A stretch of DNA of 64,000 nt from NCBI RefSeq assembly GCF_040954835.1, contig NC_090714.1:4204501-4268500 (forward strand), in the 5' to 3' direction. This stretch comes from Lepisosteus oculatus. Lineage: Eukaryota > Chordata > Actinopteri > Semionotiformes > Lepisosteidae. Under the pieces are notes generated by a model. The model had not been told where the DNA came from and did no database searches. It was given only the letters and a program-made list of their open reading frames with translations. Numbering within the stretch: the stretch's first letter is position 1; every line of letters begins with the position of its first letter. Of this stretch, positions 34,561 to 47,012 are shown piece by piece. The translations under genes and the position numbers were made by a program.

Positions 34561-36914
34561 TTTATGAAAAAGTGTGTTTTATTTGCATGGTGGCTGTCAG
34601 TTTTTAAACAGTGTACGAGTAGGTGGCACTCTTTCCTGTGGCCCACAACACCATACCAAAGCCCTAGTACAAAGACTCCTGCAGCGAACTTTAAATATCC
34701 TGGGTCCTACAGGCCTCAAACAGGTCATTTCAACTCATCCTCTTGGAGCTATGGTTTGTCTGGGCGAATATGTGAGCGAATAATTTACATCCTTACATTT
34801 ACATACAGCCCCAGTACAAAGACGCCTGAAGTACCTGTGTCCTACAATTGCTACTCTTGAAGTTTTATCTGGGACTCGGTGTTGCTATCAGGTAATTTTA
34901 CATGCTCCTGCACTGACTACTGTACTAAGCATGGCGAGTCCAGACTAACCCCATGCAGATTTAGATGAGATAAAAGGTTATGACCATGAATGGTATGATT
35001 TAAGGGCCACGTTGTCCTAACACAAATTTATTTTAGACTACTTTAATTGGGTTGTGTTGGTCTTGCAGCTTGTTTTTTATCACAGTTATTTGAGCTAATA
35101 ATTTGCATACATACATTTAAGTACTGCTATATGATTCATCATAGATAACTATTAAACAATAGGCTTTGTGTTGATTCTATTTTCCTTTGGGCTTGAGCAA
35201 CTGTCCCTCCCTGCTGCTGACAACCCAGTTCTACAGAAAACCTGTCATGAGTTGTTTTGAACTGTGGGAATTATATTTGTATCTGCAGTTAATTGTGGGT
35301 GTCTGTATAAATACAGTATATATCAGTGCTCTGGGGTAGTGTAAAACTAGCTTGGGGAAGGCCAGTAACTATCTAAATATCACAAAGGGACATTGGGCAG
35401 ATTAACCTTTACTTGTGTGAAACTGACTGATTTTTAGGCTCATAATGATTTTCAATATCAATTATATATACACCAAACAGACATGAAATGGTTACATAGC
35501 AGTTTGGTTCTACAGTAAGTAACCTTGTCTCATAGTGAAATCTGTTTTCATATTTGTTGATGGAGGAATGATTATATCTTCAGTGATTTCTGATTGTATT
35601 TCTCAACTCTCAACAGTGCAGACGATCACAGGCCTTTCCCCTGAGTCCCTGAGCTGGGGGGATCACGAGGACACCTGGACACTCAACACGGTCTGCAGCC
35701 TCACCTGCATGAGAAGTCATTCTGAACAACAGGTTCTTACACCATTAAAAGGGAGTTATGATGTAGCGTTTTGTCTTTCAGGGGTTTAAAAGATATCACA
35801 TTCCAAATTCTTTTAAATGGTGCTATGAAAACAAAATAATAGTGATCATTTTATCACTTGATACACATTCTCCATTTTCAGTAAATAATGTAGCTCGGCC
35901 CCTGGAGTTACAGATGTTGAAAGTTGTATCTCTTCATCTCTCTTGTTTTTCAAAGATTCAGTTGGTGGTTTAGTGTTTTACATTTTGTTTTGTGAAAAAA
36001 AGGAAATGTAAACTAACTTTGTAAGCAAACAAAGAATGGTTTTCCTCCTGAAATGTCTTTTTCTGAGTAAACTTCCAGTTTCTTTCATTATATCCATGTT
36101 GTGGGGGACTACAGAGACCTCAGAGACCCAGAAAGACATTAAGATAGATTTACATTTGATGTTGTCATAGAGTACTAATCAGATATTTTAAAGAACTGTT
36201 GAATTGGATTCTGCTGCATGCAGATTAAAAGTTAATTCCTTGAATGTTCTGGTCACTGACCAATAGTTAAACACTTGAGTTTGAGTGTTTCTTCCTTCAA
36301 ATGTGCATTTTTATTAGTTAAGATGCTTGAGTTGGCTCTCAAAATGCCTACTTAAACGTGGAATGGTGTTCAGAGGTGTAGCATTGTGAAGTAGATAGGG
36401 GGTGTGTGTTATAGCATCATAACGGTGTTATATAACCATGCAGTGCTCTTTGAGAGGACAGGCTGCTCTGCTCATACAGGACTGTCATCATTTTTCTCAT
36501 GGTGTGCTCAGCCACAGGAAAGCACATTAAACCTCTCACTTATTTACTCTCAAATTCTTGCCAATGACATTAAACAAACGCAAGTGTCTCTAAAGAATTA
36601 TTTTACCAATAGGAACTGCTTTCAGGCAGTTGCTTGTCCACAGGGTGCATGCCTTTGTGTACATGCAAGCAACAGCTGGAGTTGGACAGGCAAGAAGCTT
36701 GTACAACGACTGCCACGGATGAAGATGAAGCATCCTAAATTCATAACCGACAGCCACTCTGAGCCGTGTGCAGAGGGAGAGGAAACGCATGTAGGCTCAC
36801 TAAAAAAAAAATAAAAAAAAAAAGGAGGACGATCTTAAGTGGAGGCTCACTTCCAACATGAAGTTATCCAAGATACCCAAACAAATTGGTTTAAGAAACA
36901 ATCCAAAGACTAGT

Positions 36915-37471
36915 TTATTGCAAAAATCGAAATAGAAACAGTACAGGTGTAACACGACCGGCTGTTATCCAGACGCTCCGGCGGCCCGCAGTCTGGAGCC
37001 CCAGGAGAGGAAACGCTCCAGTCAGGACAGCCGGCCGGAGAGACGGTGGGCACCCGGGACCGCGAGGTGAGTGCGCCTGGTCTCCGGGATCAACTGCTGC
37101 TGCTTGAACAGTGTAGAAAAAGCGTTTCTAACGCATGTAGTCGCAAGTTCTGGCCTCTCGCCTTAACCTATACAAAGTTAACACCACATTTGAAAAGCAA
37201 AAATGAGGTTTATTCGCAGTGTTCAACGGAGCGAAAACGTGTCTTACCTTTACTGACCATTTCCCCGTGGAATTTCCCCCCACCCTCAGATTAAGTGAGC
37301 GCAGCTGTGGGCTTCTTCACAATCTACTGCTTTGCCATGCTGAGAAAATTCAATTGGACCTGGGATTTGTCCGACTACAAACACAAAGCTCTTTCTTTAA
37401 ACCTGGAAGCAAGAGGCTCTGCAAGCAGAGTGCAGACCGGTTGGATTCTCACCTTCGAACTGACCGCTCAT
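36915..37471 (-). other. Candidate two-exon small open frame in GC island (R2)
   Basis: Counterpart of 18148-18707: ATG 37471-37469, donor edge 37453, acceptor before 37096, TAA 36917-36915 inside AATAAA. It would encode 66 residues. The acceptor carries an extra CAG (CAGCAGCAG). Coding is doubtful for the reasons given for R1. Confidence 0.22.
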
Positions 37472-38954
37472 CTGTCCAGTTTCACGCCACACGGGAGCTC
37501 TGCGCTTCGGCGTCCAGGCTGTTGTAGAGGACAGGAAGGCCGGGGAGGAGGAGGAACAAGGGAATAAGACACCTGCTGAAACACCACTAAGACCTGAGCA
37601 AGCATAAAAAAATACAGGTAGCCATTTTAAATAGCAGCAACAATGATCCGTTCCATTTCGCCTTTTGAAAAAAAGAAAGTTACTGGTTTAGTTTGAATTC
37701 AGCTTTTCTTTATAAGACAGAAGGCCTTTTCTAAAATCAAGTTACTTTCCGCCTCCTTAATTATTCTGAAACTCTGATACCTTCTCTCGTTTCGTTTTGA
37801 ACTGTTACTGTCAAAATAGGAAGAGAACTTGTCCGACATTCTGCTACCCAAATAAAGTGAAACATCCCGGGAATATTTTCCTGTTGCTACAAAGCCGGTA
37901 TTTAAGGACAAAGACGCAATACTGCTGCCAGAGCAAGTTTTAAAGGAGACTAATTGAAGGCGGATAAAGATTAATCACACCTGGCTTCGGACTGTTAATT
38001 AAGCCTGGAGTTGGCATGGATCCCTCAGTCTTTCCGACACAAGTAACTGGAGTCAATTCCGTTCCACACTTTTAACTACACTGCTGATGAAATAACCTTA
38101 TTAAAACTTTAATTGAGGATTTACGATCTGTTTACAGTTTAATTCAAAATACAATGTTCATCCCCATCTATCATCAATAGTAAAAGGTTACAAGTTAGCG
38201 ACACCCTTGCGCCAGAAACAGTGTTTCAGAATTCCGTCTTTTAGCTTTGGGTCAAGCAGTAAGAATTATACTGTTAGTGTTTGACAGTCAGTCTCACCTG
38301 TGATTACTGTACTGTGATTACTGTACTGCACGTCACTCCCTGACCGTGGTTCCCTTTTCACTGTAAATCCTGTGTATACAGTGTAGAACACGATATAGAC
38401 TTTTAATGACTTTTTTAATTAATAAAAATGAATTTGCATCTCTCTTTGAGTTAATACAAAACTACTAAGCACCTGCCGTACAGTGCTTCCACTAATTCAT
38501 TGCCAGTGGTCTGATATTCATAAAAAAACACTTTCACCACCTGCACTCTGTGCATTTGACTACAACAACTTTCACATATGATAGTATATGAAATAATAGC
38601 GTCTCCAATAGTAATAATTAGAAGCGATGTGATGCTTCATTGATTACAAGACTAGTTATTACACTCTTGTCACTATTCTGTTTTCTATGCATACACCAGT
38701 TCACTTTTTATTTACATACAATGCTTTTGATTTTTTAATCTTTAATCTTTAAGCTTCTATGTTGAACCTTGTCAAACGCCCATGGAAATATAAATTTACT
38801 GTCGTGACACCTGCTGTTCTGAGGAAATAAAGGGATATTCTGCCCAAACACCAGCTGGGGTATAAAACATTTAGACCAATTTCATCGTCCATATGTATTT
38901 TTATTAAAGTTGTCTTTAGAATCATTACAGACATTTTAAAAACATAATGCCTGG

Positions 38955-39202
38955 TGAAAGAGCAAACAGTGGAAACCGCCTCGTCTCGGAACAGTGAATT
39001 GGCTTTAGAGATGTACATGGCCGGTATTCTGCGTGGCCGGCCTGGTGGCTCCGCGGGCTGAACCATCGGACACTTCTAAAGTTCAGAGAGCAGATCGACT
39101 CCCGGAGAGTCTTGTGAGTTGAAGTCGAGCCCCGAGCCTCCCCGGCAGTCTGAGACCTAAGCCCCGTGAAAAAACTCGGTGAAGCTCTCATGCTGTCGGG
39201 GT
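38955..39202. promoter_or_regulatory. GC-rich conserved island, second of R2
   Basis: Counterpart of 20236-20491. A - strand frame of 151 codons (39380-38925) crosses it, but the R1 frame is interrupted within the same span, so I do not call it a gene. Confidence 0.4.
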
Positions 39203-39679
39203 GAGTTTGTCGAAGTGGCTGTTCTCTACCACGCCGGCCGTTTTGGGGGGCTCCATTTTCGGGGCCTTCCAAAACAGGGCAAATGGGGGGTTTAAGTCCT
39301 TTATAAATGCATAGATCGGAATTCAATTCTAAAAAGCAGCCCCTTATACCACTGTGACACCTGCAGGACAGGTGTGGCACTGGCAGTGAAAGAGGGGTGC
39401 AGTCCTAACTAGGAGCGACAGGGGTCTCTCTCCAGCACATTTCTCTTGATTCGACCAGCTGGCCGCAAGCTAAACGAGTCCGGCAAACAGTAGGACATAC
39501 AACATTTTGTAGGAGAATGTCACTGAATTGGGTTCTCTGAAAATCCTCAGCCGTTAAATACTAAATTTATGATTTGGTGAGTTCAAGTTTCTATTTATCT
39601 TCAGTAGCGTGAGTGTTGAGCCCTTGTAACCGAGTGCACAGCTGTCGTTCATGAGCCGAGCCCGCCCCCAGAGTGACCT

Positions 39680-41030
39680 TCCTCAGCGGACACGCCCCGT
39701 CCACCTGTTCCACAGGTGCGCCCGGCAAGAAGGCGGCGGGGCGAGTTTCTGCGGCGTGAGGTGCGTTTGCGTTTTATTTCTAATTTTCTTCTTTTAAGTG
39801 CAAAAACTCAAATTTCACTTTGAGGGAAGTTGGACAAAAGTGTATTGTTGTTGCAACGTTTGTTAATTGCATTTGTTCCTGTTTAATTTGTGTTTTAGGA
39901 CGCCGAAATGAGTGTCCTGTCTGTTTGAGCCTGCTTTCGAAGTTTTGATGTAATACTTTCATGTTAGTATTTTTTAAAGACATGGTATCTCTAGCTCTGT
40001 TTCCTTTAACGAAAAAAGTTGTAATGTATCTTCAGTCATTTGCTGTATAAAGTTAGTAACCGTGTATCTAACTGATAGTATCTGCTTTTCCTAATTGGGT
40101 TATAATTTCGCTTTCCGTTCCGAAATGATCAACTTTTGCAAAGATAAAATGTACTAATTCGTATGTTTTCTTATTTCTCCAGGTGACAAAAGGATTTAAA
40201 AAACCTTTTTTTCCGAGGTAAGTTTTATTCTTATCTTACACTATACTATTTATATTTGTGTATTAAAGACGACACGTATTTCACAGCATGTTAACACCAG
40301 AACGGTTTTATACTATTTTTTTGCTGAATACAAATAGGAAACACTAAAGCGCTGGTTCTTTTATGGATTCTTTTATTCATAATAGGCTGAAGCTACTCTC
40401 TAAATATTGTAAATTTTGGAGTAGTGTGACTGGGATGTATTTGTGATTTCTCATGCTGTTACCTATTGGTTTCTTGTTGAATTTGAGCGTGTTTGAATGT
40501 TTCTTTATTGGGGCAGTTTATTTAAGAAGTTAAGACTTCAGAACTTCAAGTGAATCGATTGTGCAAATCCGATATCTTGTTAACTTGATCCTTTTTCTTT
40601 TGCCTTCAGTTCTGCGGCTCCTGATCCTCTGCGCTCCGACGAACTCATTTCCAATCCACTCCAGCAACTCGTCGTGCTTTGGCAGGTTCTTCCTGACAAT
40701 GTGTGCTTTTTCTTGAACTTTATTTTGATATCGGTGGCTTGATCTGTAGTGTACCCTTTGTATATCGATATATATTATTGTTAACCTGCATGTTTCCTGT
40801 TGACTGATGTTATTGTATGTGCTGCGGCTCCTGGTTCTCTGCACTCCGACGATCTCCGGCAATTTATTGACAAAGTGTGCTTTTCTTGCATTTGATTTTT
40901 GTTACCAGTACCTTGATCTGTAATGTCCTGATTCAGTGCTGTATTTTATTCTTGACCTGCATGTTTTCTGTTGACTGCTGCTATTGTATGTACTGTGAAT
41001 TTTGCAATAAAAACTCCTTTCATTGTCTGC
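39680..41030 (+). ncRNA. Predicted spliced long non-coding RNA, + strand (R2)
   Basis: Counterpart of 20960-22355. Kept: exon at 40183-40217, last exon from 40610, AATAAA 41006-41011, and the 210-bp tandem units starting 40612 and 40822. Changed: the exon 1 edge reads 'cggggcgagt' (GC instead of GT) and the ATG in 'aagatgg' is 'aagaagg'. If expressed, it may start or splice differently from R1. Confidence 0.35.
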
Positions 41031-41543
41031 ATTGTCCTGTATTTTCGAAGGTGTGAAGTGTTGTCTTGCGCGTGCGCCACGCACCGCAAGGCGACAACCC
41101 ATCGCACTGACCTGGAAAAGTGCGAGGACGCCCGCCTTTTTAGATAGTCTGGGGGGGAATAGGGTCCCTAGGAGGGAGCGTGGGTCTAGCCCTGGGGGGA
41201 GGAGAAGGGAGGATAGCTCTAGCCAAGCCCCCTCACTCCCAGCAAGAGGGGAAGGCAGGCTGGAGATGGCCTCGGCCCGAGAGAGAGGAGGCACCCAGGG
41301 CGGACTCAGCCTATCAGTCACAGCTTGCAACTGACAGCTTTCTAAGTCCACACCCCAGGAGACCTGCCTCTCTGCAGGGACCAAAGCCACCACCAACCTG
41401 CCATCCTCTCCTGCCGGGAGCGAGTGGGCCTGGCTAGAGCTGCGGTCAATCAGCCAGCCCCCGCCTACCCCTCTCCAATGAGGGGGGGTGGGCGAGGCTC
41501 GGCTTGATTGCTACCACACCCCGAGAGAAACCCCAGATACTAA

Positions 41544-41668
41544 GTTTTTTGGCGGGAAAATCTGGACACGCTTAAAAAGGGGGTAGCCTTTGACCTTTTT
41601 AAGTCAAAAAGCGATAGGGCGTCCCCTTGCGGCCACAAACTGTAAGCAAAATCTCTCCGCCAAAAAAC
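41544..41668. repeat. Nested inverted repeats with E2F-like motifs (R2)
   Basis: Arms gttttttggcgg (41544-41555) and ccgccaaaaaac (41657-41668), and cttaaaaagg (41571-41580) and cctttttaag (41594-41603), are identical to R1. The outermost left arm has changed, and ~10 bases are inserted on the right side. Confidence 0.6.
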
Positions 41669-41734
41669 TCACCAACACCGGGGTTTTTCAGGGCCAAGGG
41701 GGAACAAAACTCTGCACAAGAAATCAAAGAACAA

Positions 41735-43270
41735 AATCAAGGTTCAATCAACCATTTATTGAGCGAAAATGGCATACAAAACAAAGCATTACAATAAGTC
41801 GGATGCACAGGCTTCAAAGTGAAAATGAACAAGCATTTCAATTACGAAGTGTCAAAGCACGGCTACATTAACGCAAAATACTGTTACAAGTCAACAGAGT
41901 AAGAAAACATTTGCAAACAACTACAAGTTAAGATACAGAAACACACAGCACGTTACTGTTTCTCCGAGTTATCAGTCGAGGCAGCGACCGGAATGAAGAC
42001 TGGAACTTCGTTGCATTTCCTGAAAAAACAGAAATCAGTATTAACTTTTTGTAACAAACAGGATCTCGAAATTATCCTAGCTATTTAGATCGAGTTTCTG
42101 AACTGATTCACACGTTCAAAAGACACAGTAGCAATAAAGCGATTAGCCTGGTGCAACAGAGTGTTCCTGTTCAACAAGGTATTGAAGCAGTTATATTTAA
42201 AGATTACATTCCATGTGTGAATACCCAAAGCACAATACAGCTAACGTGTGCCGATTGCAGACTAACATTCTTTTTATGCTTTCCTTTTGGATAAGCACTC
42301 TTTTCCTGAAACAGTTTAGTTAACACAAATAATTCATCCATATCTTTAAAGGCTCCGTTGTTTTAATTGTTGTGATGCAATTCGAAAGCCTAAACGGTTT
42401 CTGAATATTCTATTAGACGCATAAAAAAAAACTAAATTGATTGTAGTTTAGCAGAAAATGATTTCTATAAACAGCAGGCCTATAACATCGGGTCAAAACG
42501 ATTTCTGCCCTGGAGAAATCTAGTATCTCCTAGCTTGAGTCTTTTTTCGGTGCTGTGCATTACATTTCCAAGAACAGTTCTCGGGAGATACTTCAAAATG
42601 ATACGTGTGAACGAATAAAAAGGTTTATACTTACATTGATAATTCCAGTAGCTGAGCCAAGCATGTCCTGTCCGCAGACACCGAACTGGAAACACAAGAA
42701 CACAAGTATTTAGACGATTATTTAAAGATAAATTAAACCAAGGTTTCTTAGCAAACGGCGTTTTCACTAGGGCAGATAGCGCAAAATATATTTGAATGAG
42801 ATACTTGTAAAGAAATGAATAAAATGTTCATACTTACGTTTAAACTCCCAATATTTAATGCGAATCGTGTCCTTCCCTAAACTGAGAATAGCAAAATTTA
42901 CAATTTTAAGCCCATTAAAAGGTTAATTGCAAGCGACAATTATATTACGAATGTAAGAGCAAACTCTGGAAAATAACGAAAATCTTTACAAAGCTACTTT
43001 TCAAAGTCCTTTCCAAACGCAGGTTTGGAAGAATGCACACGCTTAGTTTTGTGAACAAAGGCGCATGAAAAATGCTATTTAGCTCCCAACGAAAATACGT
43101 GTTTTACCCTTTTCTCATGTAAGGTTTATTCTACATAATGACCTTAAATGTTATCTACATTCAAATAAAGGAAAATAAAACATAATCATAAAAGACGCGG
43201 AACAAACTCACTCAGCTCCGCTCTCTCCAGCTGAACCTGGCGCACAGGTGCGCGGGGCGTGGCCTGCGAG
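41735..43270 (-). ncRNA. Predicted spliced long non-coding RNA, - strand (R2)
   Basis: Counterpart of 23035-24400. Exon 1 edge at 43212 before GTGAGT, a diverged exon-like segment 42871-42838, the 33-nt exon 42667-42635, last exon from 42019, and AATAAA 41760-41755. Spacing of the two small exons is kept (203 against 206 bases). Confidence 0.35.
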
Positions 43271-43534
43271 TGATGTCATGCGAGTGGGCGTGGCTACAGA
43301 CTGATTGTGCAGGCAGCTTTTTTCTTAACTACACCTGAGGAAGAAATCGAGCGTGGTTACAGAACCCCCCATTAGTTACTAGTTTCAAAATCTTTTTTTC
43401 CCCATAGCCCACTGAGTAATCACAGTCAGTGCATTTAATCCTTATTAGTATCTGAAAGCCGCATGATGTGAATGAAATAATTTAATTCTAATTAGTCATG
43501 CAGCTGATGTGTTCATGTAATACGTTAAAAGAAC

Positions 43535-43790
43535 ATGAGAAAGTTCAAATTAGAGGACAGTATTTGATCCATGTAGCCCATTTGGTTACTGATATCAGTT
43601 TGCTTGGATAGTCTCATGTAGCCATTGCTTAAAAGTAAAGAGGCTGTTGGCTTCAACAAAATGGCTGGATTGCCTGTGCCACTCTCCCACAACTCTTTGT
43701 GTAAAGAACTTATAAATACACTTCCCCATGACATCCTTTCACGTTTCACATGGTTCATGTCAAAGTAGTCCACACTGTATTACTGCAACT
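43535..43790 (-). repeat. LINE-derived 3' repeat fragment (R2)
   Basis: Counterpart of 24815-25060 with the same 'acacaaagagttgtgggag' core on the - strand. Confidence 0.65.
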
Positions 43791-44522
43791 TATTTTGTCA
43801 TCTGGTGAGCTGCAGTAGCTACTTAACTCATTAGCATGATTTTCAATACTAGTTTACTGGACTGGAGTACATATTACATTCCAATAAACTCAAATTTCTC
43901 AACCTCAGTGCAACCCCTTTGCTAATCTTTAAACCCTACCCTAAGCATTACAAATGGATACAAGATCAGGAAAGCTGGAGTTTACAAAAGAGGAGGTGGA
44001 AGAATATTTGTTCGAACCCACAGTGACCCCAGAGACCAGGAGGAGCTGGAGACGATGGCTTCACTCGCTAAACCAGACGGACCCACCAGTGTTTTTGAAG
44101 AGTTGGAACCTACCTGGCAGGAGATGAACCATTTCCTAAAAAGCTCTGGAGCAGGATCAGCACCTGAGCCAAATGGTGTCCAGGACAAAACTCCCAAGTT
44201 CAGCGAGAGGCTCAGGCTCAAGCAGCAGGGAGTAAGAACTCAGTCAAGGAAAGCTGGCTGATTGCAAAGAGGTGTGTGAGGCCATGAGGGTAGTGGCTGC
44301 CACTATGGACAACATCTCAGGCTCAGAGTCTACAGTTCGCTGATGTCTCTGTCCTCTCTGATCTCCTCTAAGATCAAGCCCTAGGTCCCTCACATCGCTG
44401 AGCTTTTCACTCGTGGTGTCCTGAGCTCAATGAGCTTCACCTCCACCTCTCACCCTCTGGCTAGTCCTTGTCAGGGAGAAGCAGTGGATCGCCCTCGACT
44501 CGATCAATCTAGTTTGACCAGA

Positions 44523-46254
44523 CAGACCCACCAGTGCTTTTGAAGAGTTGAAACCTCTTCTAGCAAATTTACAACTCTCTTCTTGTTCGAAACAAAGAGG
44601 AATACTAGTTTGGATTGCACAAATGGGCTACACCTGTTTGTTTCACCTAACAATCACAATGATGAAACTAGTGATTGATGCTCGTTTTCCAGTAGCCTGA
44701 AGAAGAACGCTTCTCTGTTACTTGTAAAAAGTTGGGGAAATACCTTTTTTCTTTTTCTTCATTTTCCCTAGGCTGAGAGTTTCCAGAGAATCAGTTGCTG
44801 CTGTTACAGCACTATCTTGGTTTATTTCTACTTTGTTTCCCTCTTTCTTCTCTTCAGCTCTGACAGACCCAGGTGATGCATCTCTCTCTCAGGGTTTCAG
44901 ATCTCTCTAACCTCAAAGTCTGTTTGGTGCAAGAATGTGGTAGCATTCTCTTTTGCTCTGACAAGAGCAGGTTTCCCCGGACATAAAGTTACAACATGCT
45001 TAACATTCCTGTGACAATGAAACTTTAAACAGGTTTTAGTATTTTATCATAATAATTCTTGCCTATTTATATGCATTTCTATAGTGTTTCCTTTAGGAAT
45101 AAAACTATACATGCCGGTCACTATATGGTATACAAAAAATACATAGGTATCAATTTTAAGATGGGTTTAATTGTATTCTAATAGATTTAACTCCTGCTCA
45201 CTGGACATTACAGTGTTTTTGATGGAGAGCTCTGGTGTTAACTGACAAAGTCTGCAGTAGAGCTGTTGGTGTGAAAATGAGGTATTCCTCTGATACGTTA
45301 CGAATCCCACAGGTACAACTGCTGCCTCTTTGAAAGCGACATGATGAAAAAGCAGAGATAAGATATGAGAGACTCCTGGTGTCCTATGAAAGTATCAGGG
45401 GAAATTCAGATGACGCACCAGAAATTGACTGTAACTCTCCTATCAGTTGTGGCCTGCCTGCTGTTACTATCAAATTCAAGCACCAACACAAAATCCCCAA
45501 AGAAGTCACCTGTGTTTGCTGGCATGTCCTAAATTGCAAATAACTCATTGTGGCTTACTCTTCATTTGGCTCTCAGAGTGTTTGACTACATGCATTGAAC
45601 CGGTATTCAACACCTGTCCTGTTTATTTACTCGGATGTTGAATCTATTGTCAGCTGTGTATCTCCTCGGGTTTCTGATTTCTGGAAGAGAGCTCTGAGTA
45701 ACGCTGTCTGTCTTGTAATTTTTCTTCACATCTGTATATTTTTCTGTGTACTGTATGTGTGCCTTTTCTCAACAATTGACCAAAAAAGAAACCCTGACAT
45801 AAATTCTTAAACATTTCAGAATTTGCACATATAGCAGTGCTATATCAGATAGTATGATGATATGAACAAAGTTTATTCCATGCTGAAAAGAGAAGAAATG
45901 ACCATAACCTTTACTTGTTTCTTTGCAGCCTACGCATGCTAACGCAGCTACCAACTTGAATTTGTAGTATGATGATAGCACTGATAATATTCTCAATCAT
46001 GAAACTTTCAATGGAAGGGGAGTTTTGCTCATTGTAATAAATATGCTCCACCAAGAACAAGGTGAGTCGGTTCTTGGGCTGTCTTGTGCTGGTCTACTGT
46101 ATGAATAGATAGAAGATGTTGTGGTATTACAGATTATATTCTTTAATTCCAGTTTTGACCTTGTATCTATACTTCTGTACTGATATTTACAGTGGAAGAT
46201 AAGCAAGAATAAGCTAAGAAATGTAATGAATTTCAAATGCCACCTTCAAAATGC
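44523..46254. other. Intergenic stretch without a recognised gene
   Basis: AT-rich, no exon-like frame. 45904-45950 repeats the ~50-bp string at 28716-28765. Nothing else nameable. Confidence 0.45.
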
Positions 46255-46310
46255 TGTAAATACAAAATTTCTGCAGTTTCCCTCACGGGATCAATAAAGT
46301 ATCTATCTAA
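46255..46310 (+). mobile_element. LINE/SINE 3' tail
   Basis: 'ctcacgggatcaataaagta' followed by 'tctatcta' is a typical non-LTR 3' end with a short tandem tail. It abuts the LINE 3' segment beginning at 46311. Confidence 0.5.
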
Positions 46311-47012
46311 ACCTCTGAAATCCTCGGTATTTTGTAGTGATGAAGAATATCTGAGCGCAAAGATTAAACATAGACTATGTTGTATGTCTGGGATGGATAA
46401 TTTTGTGTTTTGACAGATGTTTGAGACGTACCAAGTGACTGAAGACAAAAGTGACTGTTTAGACAAAAATGATCCTTGTTTTCTGAGTAACGACAGCAAT
46501 TTACCAAGAGATATTTTGTAAACTATATAGTATGTCTTGCGTTTACTATACATTTTGTTTCAGTAAAAAGGGGGAAATTACTTTTTTAAATTACTCAACA
46601 AATAACTAACCTTTCAGACCCCTGGCACAGCTGTGTGCCCAGCAGCCCCTGAGGAAGCTCACTTCCTTCAGCAGTCTCCTGACCTTCTGCCTTCAGGAAG
46701 ACGTTTTTGTCCACAGCCAGCGCAAGACGGATAGAAGGAAATTAAGCTTCATTCCAGAGACCTGAGGCTCACAAACAGTGACTGGAAATGATGTCTATTG
46801 GACAGAGCCCATCAAGAAAATGCGAATGTACTTTAATACCTTCCTAAATACTACACACTGTTACTTTCAAACACTATCGTGGTCCATTTGTTTTTTTTAT
46901 GCGTATACCTTTTTCTCCTAGACTTTTTTTTGCTGTTGTTATGCAATGAATGTTGCACTGCTTGCTGCTTAAATTGCTCCCCTGGGGACAAATACAATAT
47001 TTTAAATGTTAT
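46311..47012 (+). mobile_element. 3' end of the same LINE family as 10161-11810, interrupted
   Basis: 46311-46329 matches 11131-11149 ('acctctgaaatcc'). After ~280 unrelated bases, 46610-46810 matches 11153-11350 closely ('gacccctggcacagctgtgt', 'ccttcaggaagacgttttt'), and the tail 'tgctgcttaaattgctcccc' matches 11748 onward. The copy is 5'-truncated and carries its own insertion. Confidence 0.75.

Larger units (their letters stand above)
32445..44522. repeat. Segmental duplication unit R2 (12.1 kb)
   Basis: Direct copy of R1 (14057-25650), same orientation. R2-specific material includes ~220 bp at 33790-34010, an L2 reverse-transcriptase piece at 34210-34560, ~80 bp near 34760-34840, a short GC insertion at about 41482-41500, and a longer 43900-44080 segment. 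Near its right end a ~437-bp tandem repeat begins a second unit (44079 and 44516 both start 'accagac.gacccaccagtg'). Confidence 0.92.

Noticed and set aside
35535-35789. Exon-like frame with cysteines (CSLTCMRSH) in R2, considered as an immunoglobulin-type exon
   Set aside because: No C1/V-domain tryptophan or second-cysteine spacing, and the R1 copy is frame-shifted.
38925-39380. 151-codon - strand frame over the R2 GC island
   Set aside because: The matching R1 region (20668-20456) stops after 70 codons, and the oldest copy lacks its first half. No family resemblance; probably chance in GC-rich DNA.
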